Positions 1-6,013 of a stretch of DNA of 8,815 nt are shown piece by piece. Positions within the stretch are counted from its first letter, which is position 1, and every line of letters starts with the position of its first letter. Position numbers and translations under genes: made by a program. The DNA lies in the NCBI GenBank assembly GCA_947373235.1, contig CANBWW010000037.1:1-8815 (forward strand). Reading direction: 5' to 3'. The notes beneath the pieces were generated by a model that worked only from the letters and a program-made list of their open reading frames with translations, did not search any database and was not told the DNA's origin. The stretch comes from Candidatus Altimarinota bacterium (GTDB taxonomy: Bacteria; Patescibacteriota; Gracilibacteria; BD1-5; UBA2023).

Positions 1-85
1 CTTTCTCTTCCTTTTTTATATAATCTGCACGCTTTAAAAAGAACTGAGTACTTCTTCTAATTTGGTCAGTTATAAAAACGATCAT
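1..85 (-). CDS. Possible divergent hypothetical ORF, partial at left edge
   Basis: On the minus strand an ATG at 85 opens a frame with no stop to the window edge. The 28 visible residues begin MIVFITDQIRRS and end in a lysine/glutamate-rich stretch (KRADYIKKEEK). The codons look ordinary for this genome. No family is recognisable, and an open frame this short is expected often by chance in AT-rich DNA. If real, it would be divergent from rpsF, and the possible plus-strand -10 box at 19-24 would lie inside it. The two readings compete, so this is a weak call. Confidence 0.22.
   Translation of the reverse strand, partial: MIVFITDQIRRSTQFFLKRADYIKKEEK
19..24 (+). promoter_or_regulatory. Candidate -10 box for the rpsF-ssb-rpsR operon
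   Basis: There is a perfect TATAAT at 19-24. The matching -35 would fall at or before the left edge, so it cannot be judged. A start near 31 would give a leader of about 118 nt containing the hairpin at 103-132. No better-spaced promoter is visible between 25 and 148. Confidence 0.3.
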
Positions 86-102
86 TTCTTTTCTAGGCTT
101 TT

Positions 103-132
103 ATATCCTTCTTGCCGTTCGCGGTAAGATAT
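103..132 (+). promoter_or_regulatory. rpsF leader hairpin, possible S6:S18 autoregulatory site
   Basis: The leader can fold into an outer stem ATATC (103-107) with GATAT (128-132), a four-base bulge CTTC on the 5' side, and an inner stem TTGCCG (112-117) with CGGTAA (122-127) closing a TTCG loop. An alternative fold extends the inner stem by two pairs and removes the bulge. The structure ends 16 nt before the rpsF ATG. The S6:S18 complex is known in several bacteria to bind a structured CCG-containing motif in its own mRNA leader. A CCG lies at 115-117, but here it is paired rather than bulged. The fold is seen in the sequence; the regulatory role is inferred from position. Confidence 0.35.
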
Positions 133-148
133 TTAACCCATAGGATTT

Positions 149-439
149 ATGAGAAAATACTCCCTCATGATGATTTTGAATCCATCTCTTACAGATGCGG
201 ATCGTACCACTTTGGTCGAGAGCATCGAAGGTGAACTCAAAGAAGCAGGTGCTACGATCGTAGAAACTGCGCACCCAGGTGAACAACGTCTTGCTTACCG
301 CATACGTGGTTCTGAGAATGGTTTTTATCTTCTTTATACTCTCGAAAGTGAGTGAAAAGATGGATTCTTCGCTACATCGAATGCCTTTAATATCAAAAAA
401 GATATTTGGCGTTATATGTTCTCGAAGATCGAAGATTAA
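149..439 (+). CDS. rpsF: 30S ribosomal protein S6 (one in-frame UGA-Gly)
   Basis: S6 is a small-subunit protein that forms a heterodimer with S18 on the platform of the 30S subunit. The 96-residue product starts MRKYSLMMILNPSLTD, matching the family's opening beta strand. HPGEQRLAYRIRG (about residues 43-55) fits the conserved G-x-x-x-LAYPI core, and it ends with an IKKDIWRYMFSKIED-type strand. TGA at 353-355 encodes residue 69 (glycine). Without recoding the protein would stop at 68 residues and lose the last third of the fold. It ends in TAA at 437-439. Length is at the short end of the family range. It is the first gene of the rpsF-ssb-rpsR operon, 23 nt before ssb. No Shine-Dalgarno sequence sits at normal spacing; AGGA at 142-145 is only 3 nt from the ATG. 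Confidence 0.95.
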
Positions 440-462
440 TTCTTATCCTTTTTCTTTCACTT

Positions 463-870
463 ATGCGAACGATCAATAAAGTTATTCTTATCGGAAATGT
501 TACAAAAGATCCATTTATAAAAACGACGGGCGCACTTGCAGATAAAAAAATAGCTACCTTCACGGTCGCTACCAATCGTTATTATAAAGCGCCAAATGGT
601 GAGGCGATGAACGAAGCAGAGTACACGAATTGTGTTGCCTGGGGACCTCTCGCTGAACGAGCAGAACAATTTCTTACAAAAGGAAAACTTGTGTATATAG
701 AAGGTCGACTGAAAACTCGTATCATCGATAAAGAAGATGGAACGAAGCTTCATAAGACGGAAGTAGTCATCGGTCAACTTATTTTTCTCTCAAAAAGAGA
801 AGATACTCATGAAGAAATGGTTCCTGAAGATTTTGATGATTTTTCCGATCTCGAGACTGATAAGTTCTAG
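463..870 (+). CDS. ssb: Single-stranded DNA-binding protein
   Basis: Bacterial SSB coats ssDNA during replication, recombination and repair. The 135-residue product begins MRTINKVILIGNVTKDP, the classic SSB opening, and carries the OB-fold markers ATFTVATNR, TNCVAWGPLAERAEQFLTKG (residues about 56-75) and VYIEGRLKTR. The C-terminal tail is short and acidic (PEDFDDFSDLETDKF). It ends in Phe but lacks the usual DDDIPF tip, so docking of SSB partner proteins may differ. I chose the ATG at 463 because homology begins there; an in-frame ATG at 406 lies inside rpsF and adds non-homologous residues. The stop is TAG, the only TAG among the complete genes here. There are no in-frame TGAs. The upstream stretch is pyrimidine-rich with no Shine-Dalgarno. 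It is flanked by rpsF and rpsR, the standard arrangement. Confidence 0.96.
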   Translation: MRTINKVILIGNVTKDPFIKTTGALADKKIATFTVATNRYYKAPNGEAMNEAEYTNCVAWGPLAERAEQFLTKGKLVYIEGRLKTRIIDKEDGTKLHKTEVVIGQLIFLSKREDTHEEMVPEDFDDFSDLETDKF

Positions 871-914
871 TTTTTGAATGATTCCATTTTATTTCCTCCT
901 TTCACTTTATTGTT

Positions 915-1205
915 ATGGCTAAAAAAACAAAAAAAGTTTGCCCAATCGATGCAGAGGGGATCAAGGTAATTGATTATAAAGATATCGTTCTTCTGAAGAA
1001 GTATCTTACAAAATTCAATCGTATTGTTCCTCGCTACTACAGCGGTGTCACTCTTTCGAATCAAAAGAAGCTTGCAAACGCGATCAAACGCGCTCGCTAT
1101 ATGGCTCTTCTTCCATATGTACTGGAAGTAAAACGTCCTTCATCTCTATCCACTACTGCTTCTGTAGCTCCAGTGGTGACTGATGATGTTGCAGTTGCAG
1201 TATAA
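915..1205 (+). CDS. rpsR: 30S ribosomal protein S18 with C-terminal tail
   Basis: S18 pairs with S6 on the 30S platform. The 96-residue product carries the family signature: KKVCPIDAEG, then IDYKDIVLLKKYL, then RIVPRYYSGV, then NQKKLANAIKRARYMALLPY (residues about 50-69). Many S18 proteins have two cysteines in a CxxC-like pair near the N-terminus; here only Cys9 remains. After MALLPYV the protein continues for about 26 residues rich in Ser, Thr, Val, Ala and Pro (RPSSLSTTASVAP and onward), a tail most S18 proteins lack. There are no in-frame TGAs. It is the last gene of the operon, 44 nt after ssb, and is followed by a strong terminator. The sequence before its ATG is pyrimidine-rich (TTTCCTCCTTTCAC at 892-905), resembling the 16S rRNA 3' tail rather than its complement. 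Confidence 0.96.
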   Translation: MAKKTKKVCPIDAEGIKVIDYKDIVLLKKYLTKFNRIVPRYYSGVTLSNQKKLANAIKRARYMALLPYVLEVKRPSSLSTTASVAPVVTDDVAVAV

Positions 1206-1220
1206 TTCCTAAAAAGCTTT

Positions 1221-1254
1221 AAAAAAATCACCTCGGTCAGGAGGTGATTTTTAT
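1221..1254 (+). terminator. Rho-independent terminator of the rpsF-ssb-rpsR operon
   Basis: A 12-bp perfect stem AAAAATCACCTC (1223-1234) pairs with GAGGTGATTTTT (1241-1252) around a 6-nt loop GGTCAG. It lies 15 nt after the rpsR stop. A-rich and T-rich arms flank a GC core, so it could work in both directions. Confidence 0.9.
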
Positions 1255-1327
1255 TGGTATATTGCCTTTTTTTATTTATCTTTAGATCACAGTTTATGTA
1301 TATGTAAATATTTTTTTATAAAAATCT

Positions 1328-1356
1328 TTGACTTTTTTTTCTATGAGTGTTATGAT
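1328..1356 (+). promoter_or_regulatory. Strong sigma70-type promoter for the pilin-like gene
   Basis: TTGACT (1328-1333) and TATGAT (1351-1356) are separated by exactly 17 nt, each one base from consensus. The upstream sequence (about 1290-1325) is very A/T-rich, like an UP element. The expected start near 1363 gives a leader of about 27 nt before the ATG at 1390. This is the best promoter in the window. The 1255-1327 stretch shows nothing else recognisable. Confidence 0.8.
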
Positions 1357-1389
1357 GAATCAGTCAATTTACTTTTTATCTTTTCGAAT

Positions 1390-1773
1390 ATGACACTTAG
1401 AAATGGTTTTTATACCCTTGTTGGCTCACTTTTTGTCGCACAAAATAGTTTTGCAGCAAGTACAACAGCTGGAAGTGCTGCAGCTGATTCTGCAACCTTT
1501 TTTGGACAAAATAAGGCAAATGCTCTTGCTGGAGGTAACAGCGCTACTGGTGAAAGTGCGATTATACACTTTATTCAGCAAGCCCTTGGCTTCGTGACTC
1601 TTATTGCTGTTGCCTATGTGCTTTGGGCTGGTTTCCAACTTATTACTGCTGGTGGTGACGAGGAAAAGATGAAGAAGTCAAAAACGACGATTATCCAAGT
1701 GGTTATCGGTATAGTTATTATGTGGCTTGCTTTTTCGATTGTTACTTGGGTTATGGGTTCTCTTACGGCATAA
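1390..1773 (+). CDS. Small secreted two-TM pilin-like protein (VirB2/T4SS-pilin type)
   Basis: The 127-residue product has an N-terminal signal peptide (basic MTLRNG, hydrophobic core, likely cleavage after QNSFA at about residue 22). A Ser/Ala/Gly/Thr-rich segment follows, then two membrane spans at about 58-82 (FVTLIAVAYVLWAGFQLITAGG) split by a short charged loop GDEEKMKKSK from a second span at about 98-124 (TIIQVVIGIVIMWLAFSIV). Signal peptide, short spacer, hydrophobic helix, basic loop and second helix is the architecture of VirB2/TrbC-like pilins, and the GGDEEKMKKSKTTI loop resembles the T4SS-pilin-like family common in CPR genomes. It has its own promoter and terminator and no secretion genes beside it. 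The function is inferred from architecture; it could instead be an unrelated small membrane protein. There are no in-frame TGAs. Confidence 0.75.
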   Translation: MTLRNGFYTLVGSLFVAQNSFAASTTAGSAAADSATFFGQNKANALAGGNSATGESAIIHFIQQALGFVTLIAVAYVLWAGFQLITAGGDEEKMKKSKTTIIQVVIGIVIMWLAFSIVTWVMGSLTA

Positions 1774-1792
1774 TAGGAATAAATTTTTTTAT

Positions 1793-1826
1793 AAAAAATC
1801 CTTGAGAAATCAGGGATTTTTTTTTT
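1793..1826 (+). terminator. Rho-independent terminator of the pilin-like gene
   Basis: The stem AAAAATCCTTGA (1794-1805) pairs with TCAGGGATTTTT (1810-1821), with one G-T wobble, around a GAAA tetraloop (1806-1809). A run of T follows to 1826. It lies 20 nt after the stop, making the pilin-like gene monocistronic. Confidence 0.9.
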
Positions 1827-1872
1827 GTCTTTTCCTCTGCATTCTGTATAGTGATGCTATATATTATATAGT
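1825..1872 (+). promoter_or_regulatory. Candidate promoter(s) for leuS
   Basis: TTGTCT (1825-1830) and TATAGT (1847-1852) are 16 nt apart and would start transcription near 1859. A second TATAGT at 1867-1872 lies exactly 7 nt before the leuS ATG at 1880, which would put the start at or next to the initiation codon (leaderless), but it has no good -35. The -35 of the first candidate overlaps the preceding terminator's T run. Confidence 0.45.
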
Positions 1873-1879
1873 CTTTTTT

Positions 1880-4480
1880 ATGGCATACGATCATATCTCT
1901 CTTGAAAAAAAGTGGCAAAAATATTGGGATACAAATAAAGTTTTTGAAGCCAAAAATCCTCCTTTTTCTGAAGAAAAACCAAAAAAATATATTTTGGATA
2001 TGTTTCCATATCCTTCTGGTGCAGGTCTGCATGTAGGACATCCGAAAGGGTATACAGCAACGGATATTGTTTCGCGTTTTTATCATGCGAACTGATACAA
2101 CGTCCTTCATCCTATGGGATTCGATGCATTTGGACTTCCTGCCGAAAATTATGCTATAAAAACTGGAACTCATCCAGTGGTGACGACGGCTCATAATATC
2201 GGAGTTTTTACTCAACAGCTTAAGGCACTCGGTTTTTCTTATGATTGGGATCGTACGGTGGATACGACTGATCCGGAGTATTATAAGTGGACACAGTGGA
2301 TATTTCTGGAACTTTTCAAAAAGTGACTGGCATATGAACAGGATTTGCCGATTAACTACTGTCCAAGTTGTAAAACATGACTCGCGAATGAAGAAGTGGT
2401 GAATGGAACGTGTGAACGTTGTGGAAGTACAGTCGAGCGTCGTGCCATCCGTCAGTGGGTTTTGAAAATCACGGAGTATGCTGATCGACTTATTTCTGAC
2501 CTCGATGGACTAGATTGGCCCGAAGGGATCAAAGAAATGCAAAGAAACTGGATAGGGAAGTCCGAAGGATGTGAGTTCGAGATGAGAAAATCCGATGACA
2601 ATACAAAATCGATTTCTGTCTATACGACCCGTGTGGATACTGTTTTTGGTATGACGTATGCAGTATTGGCTCCAGATCATCCGAGTGTTGAAGATTTTAT
2701 CACTGCAGATCATCGTCAAAAGTGTGAAAGCTATATCGCCGATGTAAAAAGTAAATCGGATCTTGACCGAACCCAGGATGGTGGTGAAAAAACGGGTGTA
2801 TTCACTGGATCACACGTGATGAATCCATATAACGGTGAATATGTTCCACTTTGGATCGCTGACTATGTTCTCGGACATTATGGTACGGGTGCAGTGATGG
2901 CTGTTCCAGCTCATGATGAGAGGGATTTTGAGTTTGCAAAAAAATATAGTTTACCCATAAGACAAAGTATTTTTATAGATATTGATTTTTCGATAGAAAA
3001 ATGGGAAAAATCGTATGGAAATGATGGAACGGTAATCGCACTAGAAAATACATCTTCACGGGAAGCTCGGAAAATTCTCACTGAAAAAGCAGAAATCGAA
3101 GGATTTGGAAAGAAAAAAGTGAACTATAAACTGCGTGATTGGCTTTTTTCTCGTCAGAGATACTGGGGAGAACCGATTCCACTTATTCATCTGGACATCG
3201 AATTAGTAAATACACTTCCACGTATTGCTGATATTTCTGAGGCAATAGATCCAGAAATGGCATACGTGCTTAAGTCAGAAGCAACTGAAGTCATGAATTC
3301 ATGAGCCCTTTGTTCCAAAGGGAAATTTCGTGAACTTGTTATCGGATGAAAAATCATTTCTCCGATATATGATGGGCTGTATTCCAAAATCATCCTTGAG
3401 CCAACACTTCCGCTCAGACTTCCAGAAGTCGAGAGATATGAGCCTGCAGGAGATGGACAGTCACCACTCGCAACACTTCCAGAATGGGTGAATATAGAAC
3501 TTGCGAAAAATCTTTCTGGAAAACGCGAAACCAATACAATGCCACAATGGGGTGGAAGTTGCTGGTATTATCTGCGTTATATGGATAATAAAAATCCAAA
3601 TGCTTTTGCTTCGAAGGAAGCACTGGATTATTGGAAAAATGTCGATGAATATGTATGAGGTACGGAACATGCGGTTCTTCATCTTCTCTATGCTCGTTTT
3701 TGGCATAAGGTGCTTTTCGATATCGGTATTGTTCCTACGATCGAACCATTTCAGAAACTTACAAATGTCGGCTTAATTCTCGGACCAGATGGAAATAAAA
3801 TGTCGAAATCAAAAGGAAATGTCATCAATCCAAATGATATCGTGAACGAATATGGTGCCGATACACTGCGTCTGTATGAGATGAGTATGTCAGCCTTTGT
3901 AGATGCAGCACCTTGGAGTACGGAAGCGATCGTCGGAGTGAGGAGATTTCTTGACCGCGTGCATACCCTCTATACCGATCGTCCAAAGCGTGCGAAAGAT
4001 GAGATGAAGACCATGAAGCTCCTTCATAAGACGATCAAAAAAGTAGGAGAAGATATAGTAGATTATAAATTTAATACGGCGATCTCTTCTCTTATGATTC
4101 TCTTGAATGAGTGACTTCCTACGGATATCGAGTTTCAAAAAGAGTGGAGAGAGAGTTTTTCTATCCTTCTTCACCCGTTTGCTCCACATATGGCAGAAGA
4201 ACTTTGGAATATTATGAACAATAATGGTTCAATATATGATCAAAAATGGCCTGAATATGATGAATTTATGTTGATCGATGATGATGTGACGATCGCGGTT
4301 CAGGTAAATGGAAAACTTCGAGGTACTCTTACTTGCCTCAACGGTGTCGCTCAAGATGAAGTTTCAGCTCTGGCTTATAGTCATTCGGATATTGAAAAGT
4401 GGATCACAGGAAAAATATTGGTGAAAGAAATATTTATCCCGAATAAGATGCTCTCTATCGTCGTAAAAGATAATGAATAA
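1880..4480 (+). CDS. leuS: Leucyl-tRNA synthetase (seven in-frame UGA-Gly)
   Basis: This class I synthetase charges tRNA-Leu and edits mischarged products; it has 866 residues. Visible in order: HIGH-type motif HVGH (51-54) after MFPYPSGAGL; AFGLPAEN soon after; a zinc-type pair CPSC (161-164) and CERC (178-181); the CP1 editing domain with YTTRVDTVFG (248-257) and AVPAHDERDFEFA (about 340-352); RDWLFSRQRYWGEPIP; WYYLRY; VGGTEHAVLHLLYARFW; KMSKS (640-644); a C-terminal tRNA-binding segment with VQVNGKLRG. TGA codons at 2093, 2324, 2378, 3302, 3347, 3656 and 4112 give glycines 72, 149, 167, 475, 490, 593 and 745; several are conserved (ANGYNVLHPMG, KKGLAY, VGGTEHA). Two structural oddities: no leucine-specific insert before KMSKS, and a roughly 50-residue extra segment after GEPIPLIH (from about 438). 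The NUDIX gene follows after 8 nt. Confidence 0.97.
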
Positions 4481-4488
4481 ATTTTTCT

Positions 4489-4884
4489 ATGCAACATGCT
4501 GCTTCTGCCATAATCATAAATAATAAAAAAATCCTTCTAATAAAAAGAACTCAGTCGAGTCCAATGTTCCCAGGATATTGGACTCTTCCTGGAGGGAGGA
4601 GCGAAGGAGATGAGACCTCTAGAGAAACTGTGACTCGGGAAGTTCGAGAAGAAATGGATCTTGATTTTGTTCCGACAGAATTGTTTCATACTTCCTCCGT
4701 CGAATATCTCGGAGAAAATCTTAAAACCCATCGTTTTCTGGGTTCTTATTCTGGAAATATAACACTTCAAGAAGATGAGTGCGATGGGTATGCATGGTTT
4801 GCCTACTCTGAGGCACTCGCTCTTCCACTCGCTTTTGATTATCGAGAACTCATAGAACTGCTCTTCGAAAAAAATTTCCTGTAA
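4489..4884 (+). CDS. NUDIX hydrolase
   Basis: NUDIX enzymes hydrolyse nucleoside diphosphates linked to another moiety, using a metal held by the Nudix box. In this 131-residue protein the box spans residues 36-58: G36, E42, R50-E51-V52 and E54-E55 sit at the canonical GX5EX7REUXEE spacing. The Gly after EE-x is Asp57, a conservative departure. The N-terminal strand (AASAIIINNKKILLIKRTQS) and WTLPGG are typical of MutT-like and ADP-ribose-type members. The substrate cannot be told from sequence; nucleotide-pool cleaning is a common role for such compact single-domain forms. It lies 8 nt after leuS and probably shares its transcript. There are no in-frame TGAs and no Shine-Dalgarno. Confidence 0.93.
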   Translation: MQHAASAIIINNKKILLIKRTQSSPMFPGYWTLPGGRSEGDETSRETVTREVREEMDLDFVPTELFHTSSVEYLGENLKTHRFLGSYSGNITLQEDECDGYAWFAYSEALALPLAFDYRELIELLFEKNFL

Positions 4885-4888
4885 AAAT

Positions 4889-4915
4889 AAAAAAAGACCA
4901 TTTTGGTCTTTTTTT
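4889..4915. terminator. Bidirectional terminator between convergent NUDIX and yvcK genes
   Basis: The stem AAAAAAAGACC (4889-4899) pairs with GGTCTTTTTTT (4905-4915) around ATTTT. It starts 5 nt after the NUDIX stop and runs into the yvcK TAA (4914-4916, minus strand). On the plus strand it has a T run. On the minus strand the mirror A/T arms give a T-rich exit, though the hairpin sits directly at the yvcK stop. Confidence 0.85.
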
Positions 4916-5909
4916 ATTGAATCCATCCATCCACGATATCATCGATGATTTTTCCGAGTTTATGAGGATCGTGTCTCACAAAGTCATCATCATTGACTAT
5001 ATCACGCTCGATCACTTTATATGATTTGTTTAAAAATTGACTATAGTCTTTTATTTTGAGAGGTCTTTTATTTTCCTCATCTTTATACTTTTGTATAACT
5101 TCATCATCTATATACCCATTATTTACAATCACATAATCGAGCTTTCCAGGATCGATATATCGTTCTATAGTATCTATAAAATCTATGACTTCCATATTGG
5201 TAGTCTCACCTCGTTTCGTCATGGCATTGCATACGTATATGATCTTTCATTTACTTGCATGCAGTGTTTCTTTCATTCCTTTTGATAGGAGATTTGGAAC
5301 TATGCTGGTATAGAGGTCACCAGGACCTATGATTATGTAATCAGCATTGAGTATCGCTTCACGAGCTCTTGGATTTATATTTCATTCTGCACCTACCAGC
5401 CATGCATCGGTGATATTTTGGTCGATATTATGGGTTCGTTCTCCTGGATTTTTATCAGAAATATCAATATTTTTTTCTCATATTATTTCTGCTCCATCTT
5501 CGAAACGAACACCGAGGTGGATATCTTCGAGTGTGACGGGAATAACTCGGCCACAGACATCGAACATAGTACACATGATATCGAGTCATTTTTCATAACT
5601 TCCACCTATATCTACGAGAGCAGTAAGAAGTATATTGCCTATTTTATTGGAACCGATAACTCATTCTTCGTCTTTAAAACTGTATTCGAACAGTTTTCGA
5701 ACCATATCTGTATTTTTTGCGAGTGCAGCGATCGCTCTTCTCATATCTCCAGGCGGAAGAATCCCGTATTTATCACGTATAGAACCTGTTGTTCCTCCAT
5801 TATCTGCAACAGATATGATGGCTGAAAGATTATATTCTTGTTTTTTTTTGAGTCCGTACAGAACATTAAATGTTCCCGCTCATCCACCGATAGCAACTAT
5901 ATTGGTCAT
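4914..5909 (-). CDS. yvcK: YvcK/CofD-family gluconeogenesis factor (six in-frame UGA-Gly)
   Basis: YvcK-type proteins bind UDP-sugars and are needed for normal cell-wall synthesis and growth on gluconeogenic carbon; the fold is shared with CofD 2-phospho-L-lactate transferase. The 331-residue product has the family motifs in order: IGGGAGTFNVLYGL (7-20), VADNGGTTG (34-42), LPPGDMRRAIAALA (51-64), GNILLTAL (91-98), GRVIPVTLEDIHLG (120-133), IIGPGDLYTSIVPNLL (193-208) and VCNAMTKRGET (226-236). TGA encodes glycines 10, 83, 108, 144, 176 and 221; residue 10 is the third Gly of the N-terminal nucleotide-binding loop, strong support for recoding. Read with the standard code only the last 102 residues survive as an ORF. 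It is alone on its strand. The usual Firmicute neighbours rapZ and whiA are absent. The C-terminal 70 residues are Lys/Asp-rich and less conserved. Confidence 0.95.
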
Positions 5910-5917
5910 ATAAAATC

Positions 5918-5923
5918 AGTATA
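5918..5923 (-). promoter_or_regulatory. Candidate -10 box for yvcK, possibly leaderless
   Basis: TATACT on the minus strand (5923 down to 5918) is 8 nt before the yvcK ATG (5909). Transcription would begin at or very near the start codon. No good -35 is seen 16-18 nt further upstream, so this is a weak call on its own. Confidence 0.33.
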
Positions 5924-5954
5924 AAGTAGAGATAAAATAAGGACTTTATTCTCC

Positions 5955-5987
5955 TTGCATTTTTCCTATAAACTGTATGATTATAGT
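5955..5987 (+). promoter_or_regulatory. Candidate promoter for the SPFH-nfeD-hrcA cluster
   Basis: TTGCAT (5955-5960) precedes TATGAT (5976-5981, spacer 15) and an immediately following TATAGT (5982-5987, spacer 21). Neither spacing is ideal. The 5910-6013 gap lies between divergent genes and must hold promoters in both directions. The leader to the ATG at 6014 would be about 20-25 nt and contains no Shine-Dalgarno. Confidence 0.4.
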
Positions 5988-6013
5988 GCTTTTATTTTTT
6001 TATCAACTGAATT

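Noticed and set aside
353..355. Selenocysteine at in-frame TGA codons
   Set aside because: There are twenty sites in non-selenoprotein families, most at glycine positions, with no SECIS-like hairpin noted after them. Glycine reassignment explains all.
406..462. Upstream in-frame ATG (406) as the ssb start
   Set aside because: It lies within rpsF, and the added residues have no SSB character. Homology begins at 463.
279..479. Plus-strand frame of 66 codons overlapping rpsF and the start of ssb
   Set aside because: It lies in a different frame from the UGA-recoded rpsF, which has full S6 homology to 439. It is a shadow.
2093..2326. leuS as a pseudogene broken by stop codons
   Set aside because: All interruptions are TGA in one frame with unbroken homology and no TAA or TAG. 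The same pattern occurs in four other genes.
5347..5913. Several plus-strand frames of 80-135 codons
   Set aside because: They are antisense to yvcK, which has family motifs throughout. The plus-strand frames have no recognisable features.
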